This document shows, one piece after another, positions 24,175 to 33,504 of a stretch of DNA of 64,000 nt. Origin of the DNA: Candidatus Kapaibacterium sp. (GTDB taxonomy: Bacteria > Bacteroidota > Ignavibacteria > Kapaibacteriales > NICIL-2); contig JANWWF010000002.1 of NCBI GenBank assembly GCA_025055755.1, positions 1 through 64,000 on the forward strand. Direction: 5' to 3'. The notes below the pieces were generated by a model. That model ran no database searches and was not told the DNA's origin. It saw nothing but the letters and a program-made list of their open reading frames with translations. The first letter of the stretch is position 1, and each line of letters opens with the position of its first letter. Both the position numbers and the translations under genes were made by a program.

Positions 24175-24930
24175 ATGGTGTACTTCCTTTCGGATGTCCA
24201 TCTTGGGTATGGAACACAAGAACATGCGCGACAGCGGGAAGCATTGCTCATTGAGCTTTTGAGTGTGATTGCCCCGACCGCTGAAGTGCTGTTTATCGTT
24301 GGTGATTTGTTCGACTACTGGTTCGAGTACCGGACCGTGGTGCCTCGGGCATTCTTCCGCACCTTAGCTGCATTAGATCAGCTTCGCCGTGCGGGAACAC
24401 AAATCGAATACATCATCGGCAATCATGACTTTGGACATCACGATTTTTTCGAGAAAGAGCTGGGAATCGTTCTGCACTGGCAGGATATCGAGCGGACAAT
24501 CCACGGCAAGCGCTTTTACATTGCCCATGGTGACGGCAAAGTAGCAGGCGATTGGGGATATGCACTTGTTCGACCTGTGCTGCGCAGTAGGTTAGCAAAT
24601 GTTCTCTATCGTTGGATCCATCCTGACATCGGTATTAGTCTTGCACGGCTATCCTCACACAAAAGCCGTCAGCGCACCATGCAGTGGGATGATGGCACCA
24701 GCGACAGCTTAGAAACATTTGCTGAGCAAAAGATTTGCCGAGATGGCATGGACTATGTTGTCATGGGACATCGCCATCGCCCAGCGATGAAGACTTTCTC
24801 CTGCGGCGACCACGTAGGAACGTACATCAATCTTGGTGACTGGATGAGCCAGCCACTCGTGGGAATGTTCGATGGGGAGCGCTTTCTGCTAGAACCGGTC
24901 GAGCGTGTCATAGCCTCAGCAGTGCTCTGA
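24175..24930 (+). CDS. LpxH-like UDP-2,3-diacylglucosamine hydrolase
   Basis: A 251-residue calcineurin-like phosphoesterase of the LpxH family, which cleaves UDP-2,3-diacylglucosamine to lipid X in lipid A synthesis. Metal-binding motifs are in order: SDVHLG near residue 6, GDLFDYW ~43, GNHDFGHHD ~82, HGDGK ~118 and GHRHRP ~198. The LpxH-like length and the basic amphipathic region support the subfamily, while other UDP-sugar phosphoesterases remain possible. It is the last gene of the paaB run; a hairpin overlaps its stop. Confidence 0.83.
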   Translation: MVYFLSDVHLGYGTQEHARQREALLIELLSVIAPTAEVLFIVGDLFDYWFEYRTVVPRAFFRTLAALDQLRRAGTQIEYIIGNHDFGHHDFFEKELGIVLHWQDIERTIHGKRFYIAHGDGKVAGDWGYALVRPVLRSRLANVLYRWIHPDIGISLARLSSHKSRQRTMQWDDGTSDSLETFAEQKICRDGMDYVVMGHRHRPAMKTFSCGDHVGTYINLGDWMSQPLVGMFDGERFLLEPVERVIASAVL

Positions 24931-24934
24931 GGCT
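24912..24934 (+). terminator. Hairpin at end of LpxH-like gene
   Basis: An 8-bp stem (AGCCTCAG / CTGAGGCT) with a 7-nt loop spans the stop codon at 24928. It lacks a T tract, so it may be a weak or factor-assisted terminator or an mRNA 3'-end stabiliser. Confidence 0.4.
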
Positions 24935-24958
24935 CTGCGTGCGGAGAGAAAGGTGCAG

Positions 24959-24966
24959 TATTTTTG
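24959..24966 (+). promoter_or_regulatory. Candidate -7 element TATTTTTG
   Basis: TATTTTTG fits TAnnTTTG, 39 nt before the thiolase ATG at 25006 and just after the hairpin at 24912-24934. Confidence 0.5.
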
Positions 24967-25005
24967 TTTTACTGTTACGTCCACAATCCCGCAGAAGGTG
25001 CCTCT

Positions 25006-26184
25006 ATGCCAACCACAGTGATTCTTTCTGCAGCACGCACGCCAATTGGGGCGTTTATGGGAGCGCTATCGTCGCTCTCTGCACCAGAGTTAGGTGCAAT
25101 TGTCATCAAAGCAGCGCTCGAACGTGCCGGCGTCGAACCAGCACAGGTTGATGAAGTCATCATGGGGAATGTTCTCACCGCTGGTGTTGGGCAAGCGCCA
25201 GCGCGGCAGGCAGCACTCAAAGCTGGCCTTCCAACTACTACCCCTTGCATGACCATCAACAAAGTCTGTGGCAGTGGACTTAAATCCGTCATGCTTGCCG
25301 ATCAAGCAATTCGATGTGGCGATGCGCAGGTGATCGTAGCGGGGGGACAAGAATCCATGAGCAATGCGCCATACTTACTTCCCAAGGGACGAACCGGCTA
25401 CCGCTATGGTCATGGTCAAGTGCTTGATTCGATGCTGCTCGATGGCCTTACCGATGCATACGAGCCAGAACCGATGGGAGTCTTTGCCGATCGGTGTGCA
25501 GCGGCTTGTGCGGTTAGTCGTGCCGAACAAGATGAGTACGCCATCGAAAGTTATCGCCGCGCTTTACGAGCACAGGAGCAAGGTTTTTTCAACGATGAAA
25601 TTGTTCCTGTTCCGGTCAAGACAGGAAAGAGCGAAACAATTGTTACACTCGACGAAGAACCCCAAAAAGTCAAGTTCGAAAAAATTCCTGAGCTCAAGCC
25701 TGTCTTTACCTCAACTGGCACTGTCACCGCTGCCAATGCCAGCTCGATAGACGACGGTGCTGCTGCTCTTGTGCTTGCAAGTGATCAATGGGCGCGTGAA
25801 AATGGTAAAACACCGCTTGCACGCATCGTCGCACAAGCAACATATGCCCACAATCCCGCTGACTTCAACACCGCGCCAATACACAGCATCGAGCGGTTGC
25901 TTGCAAAAGCTGGCATGACTGTTGCGGACGTCGACCTATTCGAGATCAATGAGGCGTTTGCCGTGACTGCACTGGTAGCGAAAAAGCAGCTTGGTATTCC
26001 GCACGACAAGCTCAATGTTCATGGCGGGGCAGTAGCGCTGGGGCATCCAATTGGTGCAAGTGGCGCTCGTATCTTGACAACGCTACTCTATGCCCTCCGC
26101 CGCTATGGGAAGCGTTACGGCGTTGCTGCATTGTGCATTGGTGGAGGCGAGGCAACCGCTGTACTCGTTGAAATGCTCCAGTGA
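25006..26184 (+). CDS. Acetyl-CoA C-acetyltransferase (thiolase)
   Basis: A 392-residue thiolase, catalysing reversible Claisen condensation or thiolysis of acetoacetyl-CoA and related beta-ketoacyl-CoAs in the cytosol. The acyl-accepting Cys88 lies in NKVCGSGLKS. The C-terminal half has GGAVALGHPIGASGAR (His base near 350) and CIGGGEA (second Cys near 380). Length and motifs are those of the biosynthetic/acetoacetyl-CoA type. The ATG at 25006 follows GAAGG; a longer open frame upstream has no homologous residues. It could provide the last step of phenylacetate or fatty-acid breakdown, but general metabolism is equally likely. Confidence 0.92.
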   Translation: MPTTVILSAARTPIGAFMGALSSLSAPELGAIVIKAALERAGVEPAQVDEVIMGNVLTAGVGQAPARQAALKAGLPTTTPCMTINKVCGSGLKSVMLADQAIRCGDAQVIVAGGQESMSNAPYLLPKGRTGYRYGHGQVLDSMLLDGLTDAYEPEPMGVFADRCAAACAVSRAEQDEYAIESYRRALRAQEQGFFNDEIVPVPVKTGKSETIVTLDEEPQKVKFEKIPELKPVFTSTGTVTAANASSIDDGAAALVLASDQWARENGKTPLARIVAQATYAHNPADFNTAPIHSIERLLAKAGMTVADVDLFEINEAFAVTALVAKKQLGIPHDKLNVHGGAVALGHPIGASGARILTTLLYALRRYGKRYGVAALCIGGGEATAVLVEMLQ

Positions 26185-26203
26185 GGTACCATTGCGACAA
26201 GAC

Positions 26204-27607
26204 ATGAGCGCGGTTCGTCGTGTGACCCTCATCCGAGGGGATGGAATTGGTCCGGAGATAACCGAAGCAGTTGTTCGAATTTTCGAGGCAGCCCGTGTTC
26301 CCATCGAATGGGAAGAAGCATATGCAGGGCTGGCATGTTATCAAGAACACGGCACACCATTACCACAGGCAACGATCGATTCAATTCTCCGCAATGGTGT
26401 TGCGCTCAAGGGACCAACCACAACGCCAGTAGGGGAAGGTTTCAAGAGCGTCAACGTTACCATTCGCAAGGCACTCGATCTTTTTGCCAATGTTCGCCCT
26501 GCGAAGTCATTGCCCGGCATCGTAACGCGCTATGGCAACGTTGACTTGATCGTTGTCCGCGAGAACATCGAGGATACGTATGGCGGGATTGAACATGTCC
26601 AGACACCGGATGTAGTGCAAACCTTGCGGATCATCACACGACAGGGGAGCGCACTTGTTCATCGCTACGCATTTGAGATGGCACGGCGGCTTGGGCGCCG
26701 TCGTGTTACTTGCGTCCACAAAGCCAACATCCACAAATACGCCGACGGTCTTTTTCTCGAGAGCTTTCGGGAGGTTGCTCGCGATTATCCAGACATTGTC
26801 GCCGATGACATTATTGTGGACAATGCCTGCATGCAGTTAGTAGTGCGACCTGAAACATTCGATGTTCTGGTGCTTCCGAATCTATTTGGCGACATTGTAA
26901 GCGACTTGTGTGCAGGTCTTGTCGGAGGTCTCGGCGTCGCTCCTGGGGGAAACATTGGGCGGTATCACGCGGTCTTCGAAGCTGTCCACGGTTCAGCTCC
27001 AGACATTGCGGGCAAAGGTGTTGCCAATCCTACTGCTCTGTTGCTATCGGCATTGCAGATGCTCGATCACATGGGGCTCAGCAGCTATGCCCGTTGCATT
27101 GAGCAAGCACTCCACGCCACGTTGAAAGCGGGAGTGCTTACACGTGATCTGGGAGGATCGGCGACAACTCGCGCTTTTACCGATGCAATCATTGCGCGGC
27201 TTGATACTTCGCACTGTGCTGATTCCAGTGATGGTAGCAGTCGCGCGTCCGTGATACTTGTCGAGCCGCCACCTCCGCAGCCGTCGCAGCAATGGCAGTG
27301 TATTGGGGCAGATGTCTTTGTTGAATGGAATGATACAACGACAGTCCCTGCGATGCCCGAGCAGGTTGGGCCGCTAACGTTGACGATGATTTCGAATCGC
27401 GGGACAAAAATTTATCCGCCGCCAATTCCTCCCATCACAATGGTCAATTGGTATCGCTGCCGCTACATTGCCAGTGGACCAATCGAGAATTCGGCAGTTG
27501 TTGCACTACTTGAGGAACTTATTCGTCGCAGCATCCGCTGGATGCACGTCGAGCTCCTTGCCGAGTGCAACGGCACACCGATGTTTTCCAAAGCACAAGG
27601 AGAATAA
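26204..27607 (+). CDS. icd: Isocitrate dehydrogenase, Rickettsia/Thermus type, probably NAD-dependent
   Basis: A 467-residue member of the isocitrate/isopropylmalate dehydrogenase family, TCA-cycle oxidative decarboxylase. The substrate loop [10 protein letters not shown] at 80-89 (with its Ser) is the isocitrate type. [12 protein letters not shown] at 120-131, KANIHK and [13 protein letters not shown] follow. The cofactor loop [10 protein letters not shown] has Asp267-Ile268 where NADP enzymes have Lys-Tyr, predicting NAD. A C-terminal domain of ~130 residues after residue 335 is the extra module seen in Rickettsia/Thermus-type enzymes. The ATG at 26204 gives the expected start just before [14 protein letters not shown]. 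Confidence 0.9.
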   Translation: MSAVRRVTLIRGDGIGPEITEAVVRIFEAARVPIEWEEAYAGLACYQEHGTPLPQATIDSILRNGVALKGPTTTPVGEGFKSVNVTIRKALDLFANVRPAKSLPGIVTRYGNVDLIVVRENIEDTYGGIEHVQTPDVVQTLRIITRQGSALVHRYAFEMARRLGRRRVTCVHKANIHKYADGLFLESFREVARDYPDIVADDIIVDNACMQLVVRPETFDVLVLPNLFGDIVSDLCAGLVGGLGVAPGGNIGRYHAVFEAVHGSAPDIAGKGVANPTALLLSALQMLDHMGLSSYARCIEQALHATLKAGVLTRDLGGSATTRAFTDAIIARLDTSHCADSSDGSSRASVILVEPPPPQPSQQWQCIGADVFVEWNDTTTVPAMPEQVGPLTLTMISNRGTKIYPPPIPPITMVNWYRCRYIASGPIENSAVVALLEELIRRSIRWMHVELLAECNGTPMFSKAQGE

Positions 27608-29326
27608 ATGACCACGCATCGCTCGTTTGAGACCTTTAGCCAACTTCCATACGAACGCCCCAATTACGAGACATTCTCCACAGAATGGAACACTCTCCTG
27701 GATCGCTTCCGGAAAGCAAAAAGCGCTGATGAACAGTCTGAGCTTTTCGGTGCTCTCAACGGGCTTCGCATTGAATTCGATACTGCCGCAACAATTGTTT
27801 CCATTCGGCACTCCTGCGACACCAGCGATGAATTCTACAGTGCCGAGCAGAAGTACATGGATGCGGTGCGACCGCAGATTGCTGAGCATGTCAACGATCT
27901 CTATCGCGCGCTAATCAGCTCGCCGTTTCGCTCTGAATTAGAGCAGCGGTGGGGGGTGCAGCTTTTCCGCATCGCTGAAATGTCCGTGCGATGCCAATCA
28001 CCGGAGGTGTTGCCCCTGTTGCAACGAGAAAACGAGCTCTCGACCGAATACCAAAAGTTGCTTGCATCGGCAGAGATCCCATTCGATGGAAAGACACTCA
28101 ATCTGTCGAGCATCGTTCCATACTTACAGCACACTGATAGAGCGGTACGGAAAGCAGCCTCCGAAGCAAAGTGGGAGTTTTTCCGCATCCATGCAGATGA
28201 GCTTGATCGGCTTTATGATGAGTTGGTTCATGTCCGCACCGAGATTGCGCACCGTCTCGGCTACCGCACCTTCACCGAACTTGGCTACATGCGCATGCTT
28301 CGGTCGGACTACACGCCAGCAGACGTCGCGCGGTATCGGGAGTACGTGCTTCGCCATATCGTTCCCATTGCTGTGCGCTTGCGCCAGCGGCAAGCACGGC
28401 GCTTAGGTTTAGAACGCCTCCGCTACTATGACGAGCCGCTTTACTACCGCAGTGGCAATCCCACGCCCAAAGGGGACCCTGATTGGATCATTGCCCAGGC
28501 ACGTCAGATGTATGCTGAAATGTCGCCTGAAACGGGTGCATTTTTCCAACTTATGGAGCAGCGCCAGCTGATGGATCTGCTTACGCGTCCACGGAAGGCC
28601 ACAGGTGGCTACTGCACGATGCTTGCTGCTTATGGCGTGCCCTTCATCTTTGCAAACTTCAACGGGACTTCCCACGATGTCGATGTCCTCACGCATGAGA
28701 TGGGGCATGCTTTCCAGTGCTACATGAGCCGTCACCATCCGGTGCCAGAGTATTGGTTCCCCACCTATGAGGCATGCGAGATTCATTCAATGAGCATGGA
28801 ATTTTTCGCATGGCCATGGATCAAGCGCTTTTTTGCCGAGGACGAAGACAAGTACCAGTTCCAGCATCTTAGCGGTGCATTGCTCTTTCTGCCTTACGCG
28901 GTGCTTGTTGACCACTTCCAACATGACGTTTACGATCATCCTACAATGACCCCAGCAGAGCGGAAGCGTCGCTGGCGCGAACTGGAGCAGATGTATCTTC
29001 CGTTCCGCGACTACGAGGGAAATGCATTCTTGGAAGCAGGCGGTATATGGCAGCAGCAACGGCATATCTACGAATCGCCGTTTTACTACATTGACTACGC
29101 ATTAGCGCAGGTATGCGCTTTGCAGTTTTGGGTACGGGCAAAAACGGATCGTCCTGGTGCATGGCAGGATTACCTGGAGCTATGCAAGGCAGGGGGAACG
29201 CGGTCCTTTACTGAGCTTGTTGCCCTTGCAAATTTGCGCTCACCATTCGAGGAGCGAAGTTTTACCGACATCGTTGGCGATATTACCGCCAGACTTGAAG
29301 GCGTTCCCGATGCCCACTTTGATTGA
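27608..29326 (+). CDS. M3 family oligoendopeptidase
   Basis: A 572-residue zinc metallopeptidase of family M3 (oligoendopeptidase F-like), which degrades short peptides in the cytosol. The zinc site HEMGH is at residues 363-367, preceded by DVDVLT, with the downstream Glu in YEACEIHSMSMEFFAWP completing the ligands. No signal peptide is present. The ATG directly follows the isocitrate dehydrogenase stop (TAA-ATG), and the 3' end abuts the exonuclease gene, so the three are probably one transcript without evident functional link. Confidence 0.92.
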   Translation: MTTHRSFETFSQLPYERPNYETFSTEWNTLLDRFRKAKSADEQSELFGALNGLRIEFDTAATIVSIRHSCDTSDEFYSAEQKYMDAVRPQIAEHVNDLYRALISSPFRSELEQRWGVQLFRIAEMSVRCQSPEVLPLLQRENELSTEYQKLLASAEIPFDGKTLNLSSIVPYLQHTDRAVRKAASEAKWEFFRIHADELDRLYDELVHVRTEIAHRLGYRTFTELGYMRMLRSDYTPADVARYREYVLRHIVPIAVRLRQRQARRLGLERLRYYDEPLYYRSGNPTPKGDPDWIIAQARQMYAEMSPETGAFFQLMEQRQLMDLLTRPRKATGGYCTMLAAYGVPFIFANFNGTSHDVDVLTHEMGHAFQCYMSRHHPVPEYWFPTYEACEIHSMSMEFFAWPWIKRFFAEDEDKYQFQHLSGALLFLPYAVLVDHFQHDVYDHPTMTPAERKRRWRELEQMYLPFRDYEGNAFLEAGGIWQQQRHIYESPFYYIDYALAQVCALQFWVRAKTDRPGAWQDYLELCKAGGTRSFTELVALANLRSPFEERSFTDIVGDITARLEGVPDAHFD

Positions 29327-29346
29327 GTGCGCTTCGGATAACCCCG

Positions 29347-30081
29347 ATGGAACGCTTTTTAGTCGTTGATATTGAAACTTCGCCATTAGAGTGGGAGAGC
29401 TTTGACCAAGCCCAACAGGATTATTTGCTGGCGCGTGCAACTACACCTGAAGAACAGGAAGAACGGAAGCGTCAAATGGCGCTTGCACCGCTAACAGGTT
29501 TTATTGTGTGCATTGGGCTCTACTTGGTTGAACGAGAGGGGGAAACCGTTACCGACCGTAAACGCGTGTGTTTGCTCAATGACCGAAGTGACGCCGACCG
29601 CCCATCAGAGGCGATTGACCTTAGTGAAGGAGGGAAGTTGTACATGTACTCGGAGCGTGCAATTGTGCGGGACTTTTGGAGTTTCCTTCGCTCAGAGGAC
29701 TGTCGCGGGGCACATTTTGTTACGTTCAATGGTCGCATGTTTGACTTCCCATTTCTCATGCTACGCTCAGCTGTCCTGGGGATTCGGCCGTCGGTTAATC
29801 TCATGGAAGGCGCGCGGTATGGCAATGCCAATCACACGGATCTGCTCGATAAGTTTACATTCAACATGCCTCAATCAATTGGGGCAACGCGGCGGTACAA
29901 TCTGGATTTTTTGACAAAGGCATTCGGTATTACCTCACCTAAAAGTCAAGGGGTACATGGGGGGAATGTTGCTGCTCTCTATGCAGAAGGACAATATGTT
30001 ACCGTTGCGGAATACTGCCTGCGCGATGTAGTTGCAACCTGGCAGCTGTATCAAGTCTGGGAGCGCTACCTCAAGTTTTAG
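29347..30081 (+). CDS. DEDD-type 3'-5' exonuclease (PolB-exonuclease-like)
   Basis: A 244-residue stand-alone exonuclease-fold protein. The three acidic motifs are readable: FLVVDIETSPLEW (Asp-x-Glu, residues ~4-16), FVTFNGRMFDFPFLMLR (mid-protein Asp), and VAEYCLRDVVATWQLY near the C-terminus (Tyr-x3-Asp form). This pattern matches predicted DNA-polymerase-B-like 3'-5' exonucleases common in Bacteroidota. Likely role is nucleic-acid processing or repair. ATG 29347 is chosen over an in-frame TTG at 29323 that overlaps the peptidase gene. The 3' end overlaps the convergent YihY gene by 11 nt. Confidence 0.82.
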   Translation: MERFLVVDIETSPLEWESFDQAQQDYLLARATTPEEQEERKRQMALAPLTGFIVCIGLYLVEREGETVTDRKRVCLLNDRSDADRPSEAIDLSEGGKLYMYSERAIVRDFWSFLRSEDCRGAHFVTFNGRMFDFPFLMLRSAVLGIRPSVNLMEGARYGNANHTDLLDKFTFNMPQSIGATRRYNLDFLTKAFGITSPKSQGVHGGNVAALYAEGQYVTVAEYCLRDVVATWQLYQVWERYLKF

Positions 30082-30991
30082 CATGCTGCTGTTCCCACCA
30101 GTACTGTGCTACCTCTGCAGAGACGAGCATGATAAGAGCAGTGTAGTAAACCCATAGCGCGGCAATGACTACCAAGGAAAAAGTGCCGTACACTGCGCCA
30201 AGCGAACGGGCATGCTCGATGTAGGCTGTGAATACAATGCGTGCAACTTCCCAGAGCACTAATGCAACTACACTTGCTCGCACGATGATGAACAGTGGCT
30301 GGGGCTGGCTTGGCACAAAATGATACAGAAGATACATCAAACCGAAGGCAGAGATCAAATTGGCACCAAAACTTATCCAGCCAGAAATATGCACTTTTGC
30401 CAGGAAAGGGACAGCACTTGTCAAGTTCGAGCTCAGCAGGGAGACCAGGGGAGTGACACCCAGCATAGCGACGATAACCAAAACCAAGATGAGAGTCAGC
30501 AAAAGATCGCGGGCTTTATACCAAACGAATAAGCGTGGAGTGGGAATATGGAAGATGGCGTTGAGAGCGGTTCGAAGAGAACTCAACAGTGCTGATGCCA
30601 TCCATAGGAGAATGACTATAGCGATGATAGTTGCTGTCAGTGCAAACGAGCGAACGCGTTCCAGTTCGATGAGTAGTCGTTCGAGTAGCTGCGCAACCTG
30701 TTGAGTGGGGGGAAGAGCACCTGCCACCGCATCAGTAATCGTGATGCGTACAAGATCAGGCGGGATAAATAACGAAGCAACGACAATGACAAGGCCAAAG
30801 AGGGGAAGTACGCATAAGAGCACATTGAATGCGATTCCTGCTGCCAACAGGAAAACGTGGTGCCGCTCCAGTCGGGCACTCAGCCCACTGAGGTGACGAA
30901 AGGGATTCCAATCGCCCTGACACCATAGGGAGAGTTTAGCGGCCCACCTGGCGGAGGTAATTGTCTTCGACCTTTTCCCAATTGACAACAT
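30071..30991 (-). CDS. YihY/BrkB family inner-membrane protein
   Basis: A 306-residue polytopic protein of the YihY/virulence factor BrkB family with about six membrane helices, starting HHVFLLAAGIAFNVLLCVLPLFGLV. Family signatures include WVYYTALIMLVSAEVAQYW at the C-terminus and the FHIPTPRLFVWYKARDLLLT loop. Function is unestablished; the old RNase BN name is known to be wrong. The only ATG start (30991) lies inside the SOD gene, giving a 56-nt overlap. No better start codon is visible downstream before the conserved region, so real overlap or a non-standard start are both possible. Confidence 0.82.
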   Translation of the reverse strand: MLSIGKRSKTITSARWAAKLSLWCQGDWNPFRHLSGLSARLERHHVFLLAAGIAFNVLLCVLPLFGLVIVVASLFIPPDLVRITITDAVAGALPPTQQVAQLLERLLIELERVRSFALTATIIAIVILLWMASALLSSLRTALNAIFHIPTPRLFVWYKARDLLLTLILVLVIVAMLGVTPLVSLLSSNLTSAVPFLAKVHISGWISFGANLISAFGLMYLLYHFVPSQPQPLFIIVRASVVALVLWEVARIVFTAYIEHARSLGAVYGTFSLVVIAALWVYYTALIMLVSAEVAQYWWEQQHAKT

Positions 30992-31637
30992 TCCACCAGG
31001 CTTTGATGTAATCCATTCGGCGATTCTGATACTTCAGGTAGTAGGCATGTTCCCACACATCAATGCCCATGATAGGGATAACACCCCAAGGGCTTAGTTT
31101 ATGCTGGTTTTCTGCTTGCAGGATAATAAGTCGCCCATCAGAGGGGCGCAGATGAAGCAATGCCCATCCACTCCCTTCAACGGCTGCTGCTGCAGCGCTG
31201 AAGTGCGCTCGGAATGCTTCCACAGAGCCAAAGCTATCGTTCAGTGCAGCTTCGAGGCGAGGCGGTATTTTCCCTCCTCCCCCTTTCGATGGTGGTGCCA
31301 TGATTTCCCAAAACATCGAGTGTAGAAAGTGCCCCCCGCCATTGAAGGCTGCTTTTTTGGACCAATACTCCACCGTTGTGTAATCTCCTGACGCCCGTGC
31401 TTTTGCTAATTCTGCTTCGGCACGGTTGAGACCGTCCACGTATGCCTGGTGGTGCTTCGTATGGTGGATTTCCATCGTCTTGGTGTCTATGTACGGTTCA
31501 AGTGCATCGTAGGGATATGGTAGCGGTGGCAGTGTGTGTTGCTTTGGTTTCTCTTCGATGGCAAATGCGTTACCGGTGGGTACAGCCAGTGAGGCACCGG
31601 CTGCTAATCCCAGTTCAACGAATCTGCGACGATCCAT
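30936..31637 (-). CDS. sodA: Exported superoxide dismutase, Mn-type
   Basis: A 233-residue Fe/Mn superoxide dismutase that converts superoxide to peroxide and oxygen. It begins DRRRFVELGLAAGASLAVP, a twin-arginine-like export signal, so the enzyme probably acts in the periplasm with metal loaded before Tat export. Metal ligands are His58 (IHHTKHH), His106 (GGHFLHSMFW), Asp193 and His197 (GIDVWEHAYY). The Gly-rich region before His106 and Gln178 (ENQHK) favour the Mn pattern over Fe. It lies in a minus-strand run after the pseudouridine synthase gene. Confidence 0.92.
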   Translation of the reverse strand: MDRRRFVELGLAAGASLAVPTGNAFAIEEKPKQHTLPPLPYPYDALEPYIDTKTMEIHHTKHHQAYVDGLNRAEAELAKARASGDYTTVEYWSKKAAFNGGGHFLHSMFWEIMAPPSKGGGGKIPPRLEAALNDSFGSVEAFRAHFSAAAAAVEGSGWALLHLRPSDGRLIILQAENQHKLSPWGVIPIMGIDVWEHAYYLKYQNRRMDYIKAWWNVVNWEKVEDNYLRQVGR

Positions 31638-31664
31638 CCTCTTACCCTCGTAAGATGAAACATG

Positions 31665-32408
31665 TTAGGTTAGTCCTACTAACCGCCGAAGGGAAAGTAC
31701 TTCGTCCCGTGTAAGGTGACGATACTCACCGCGAGCCAGTCCTCGAACAGTAATCGTTCCATACCGACTTCGATGAAGCTTACGCACCTGATATCCAAAG
31801 TGTTCGAACAAGCGGCGTACTTCTCGGTTCTTACCTTCACGCAATATGATGCACACTTCCTGCGGGTCGGTTGGGGAGATAATCACTTCAGCAGGACCAG
31901 TTTTTTCTCCGTCCTTGAGTTCAATGCCTTGAGCAATTTTCACTGCATGCTGCCGATCCAGGGGGCGATCCAGCCCAACGATATATTCGCGCTCGACACC
32001 ATAGCGGGGGTGCATCAGGCGCGTTGCTAACTCGCCGTCGTTTGTCAGAAGCAGTACCCCAGTGGTGTTTCGATCCAGTCGCCCAACTGGATAAAGGCGA
32101 GTTTTGAGGGGTACCAGGTCAAGCACTGTTTTGCGTCCGCGCTCATCACGGGTGGTGGTGATGTAGTCTTTGGGCTTGTTGAGAACGATGTAAGTCAAGT
32201 GCTTGTAGGGCGAGACGGGTTTGCCCGCAACAGTGACCAAATCACCTGGATGCACCTTAGTGCCAAGCTCAGTGACAACGCGACCATTGACTTTGACGAC
32301 ACCTTGGGCGATAAGTTCATCTGCTTTCCGTCGCGATGCAATGCCTGCATCGGCAAGGAATTTGTTAAGGCGAATCAGCGGAGTATCGCTTTGCAGTGTT
32401 TGCCTCAT
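31665..32408 (-). CDS. rRNA pseudouridine synthase (RluB/RsuA family)
   Basis: A 247-residue pseudouridine synthase with an N-terminal S4 RNA-binding domain (IRLNKFLADAGIASRRKADEL) and a catalytic domain with GRLDRNTTGVLLLTNDG (catalytic Asp). The C-terminal REGKNREVRRLFEHFG is characteristic of the RluB/RluE/RsuA branch. It likely modifies a uridine of 23S rRNA. Upstream codons remain open to 32495, but the ATG at 32408 forms an ATGA overlap with the preceding GT9 gene and gives the canonical length, so it is chosen. Confidence 0.9.
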   Translation of the reverse strand: MRQTLQSDTPLIRLNKFLADAGIASRRKADELIAQGVVKVNGRVVTELGTKVHPGDLVTVAGKPVSPYKHLTYIVLNKPKDYITTTRDERGRKTVLDLVPLKTRLYPVGRLDRNTTGVLLLTNDGELATRLMHPRYGVEREYIVGLDRPLDRQHAVKIAQGIELKDGEKTGPAEVIISPTDPQEVCIILREGKNREVRRLFEHFGYQVRKLHRSRYGTITVRGLARGEYRHLTRDEVLSLRRLVGLT

Positions 32409-33436
32409 TGCACGCAGCGGAGAATTATGGAAGCACGTTCTAAGACGTCTGCTGTCGTAATCGAGTGCATGCATGCAAGGGTTCCTCGGGGACATCGTCG
32501 TCGTCCATGACTACCACATGGTCGGCATGGAAGAGGGGGTGGCTCGACAACCTGCGAGCCAGGCGCACGAGGGGCAAAACCAAATGCCGGAATTGTTGAA
32601 CCGAAGATGGTTAATGTTGGACAGCCGGCAAGAGTTGCCAGATGCGTCGGTGCACTATCGTTGGCAATCAAGAGAGCACAGGATCGCAAAAATTCCACGG
32701 TTGCTGCAGGGTCGAGCATACCAGCAAGATCAGGTACACCGGCACGTGTTGCAACCTCGTTGCAAAGAGAAACATCCGCCTTTCCTCCGATAACTGCCAC
32801 ACCAAATCCTTCCGCCCATAAGTGAGCAGCAACCGAGGCAAAACGTTCTGGCAGCCACCGCTTTGTCGCCCAAACTGCTCCAGGGGCGACAGCAACAATC
32901 GGTCCACTACGATGGGCACGGATTCTCTCGAGTGCGCTATCAACCTGCTGGCGCTGGGCTGAGGTAAGCTGCAAAGGCAGTGGAATGCGGACTGGTGGAG
33001 GCTCGATACCTAAAGCTGTCAGGAGTGCAGCATTGCGCTCGATTTCGTGTATTTCAGAGGGATACTCAATGCGATGCGTGTAGAGCATGCTCCCTGTAGC
33101 CTGGGTGAAGCCAACCCGGATTGGTGCTCGGCTGAAATATGCTACAAGCGACGTTCGGATGCTCCGTTGTAAGCCGAACACAATCTCTGTTGCGTGCTCG
33201 TGAAGCTGGTGGGACAGGCGCATGATACCGCTGATTCCCCGATCACGTCCGCGCTTGTCGAAGACAATCGTTTGGGTGATTGCGGGATTAGAGCGGGCAA
33301 GTGCTTCTCCGTCGGGGCGGCAGATAAACACTAATGTTCTGTCGGGGAATATTCGTCCCACTTGATCGGCAAAGAGCATGCCGAGGGCTATATCGCCCAG
33401 GAAAGCCGTTTGAATGATTGCAATAGCTTGTTGCAT
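32405..33436 (-). CDS. Glycosyltransferase family 9 (heptosyltransferase-like)
   Basis: A 343-residue GT-B glycosyltransferase of family 9, like WaaC/WaaF, which transfers heptose from ADP-heptose to the LPS core. Motifs include the N-terminal [40 protein letters not shown] in the C-domain, [23 protein letters not shown] and the Cys-rich [17 protein letters not shown] end loop typical of heptosyltransferase II. The presence of an ADP-heptose epimerase gene at 61264 supports heptose use. Acceptor unknown. Confidence 0.87.
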   Translation of the reverse strand: MQQAIAIIQTAFLGDIALGMLFADQVGRIFPDRTLVFICRPDGEALARSNPAITQTIVFDKRGRDRGISGIMRLSHQLHEHATEIVFGLQRSIRTSLVAYFSRAPIRVGFTQATGSMLYTHRIEYPSEIHEIERNAALLTALGIEPPPVRIPLPLQLTSAQRQQVDSALERIRAHRSGPIVAVAPGAVWATKRWLPERFASVAAHLWAEGFGVAVIGGKADVSLCNEVATRAGVPDLAGMLDPAATVEFLRSCALLIANDSAPTHLATLAGCPTLTIFGSTIPAFGFAPRAPGSQVVEPPPLPCRPCGSHGRRRCPRGTLACMHSITTADVLERASIILRCVQ

Positions 33437-33504
33437 GGTGTGGCAAAATACATGCAGGGGGTGTAATTTGCGTCTTGGTATGTACCACCTCCTTGGTTGT
33501 CGCC

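Noticed and set aside
23512-24225. Long minus-strand open frame opposite the FAH-family gene
   Set aside because: Antisense to a conserved enzyme; His/Arg/Ser-rich composition without motifs.
33487-33494. ACCTCCTT, a perfect Shine-Dalgarno sequence on the minus strand
   Set aside because: No start codon in the GT9 reading frame follows at a usable distance; the frame it would serve is out of register with the conserved GT9 protein, so it is taken as coincidence.
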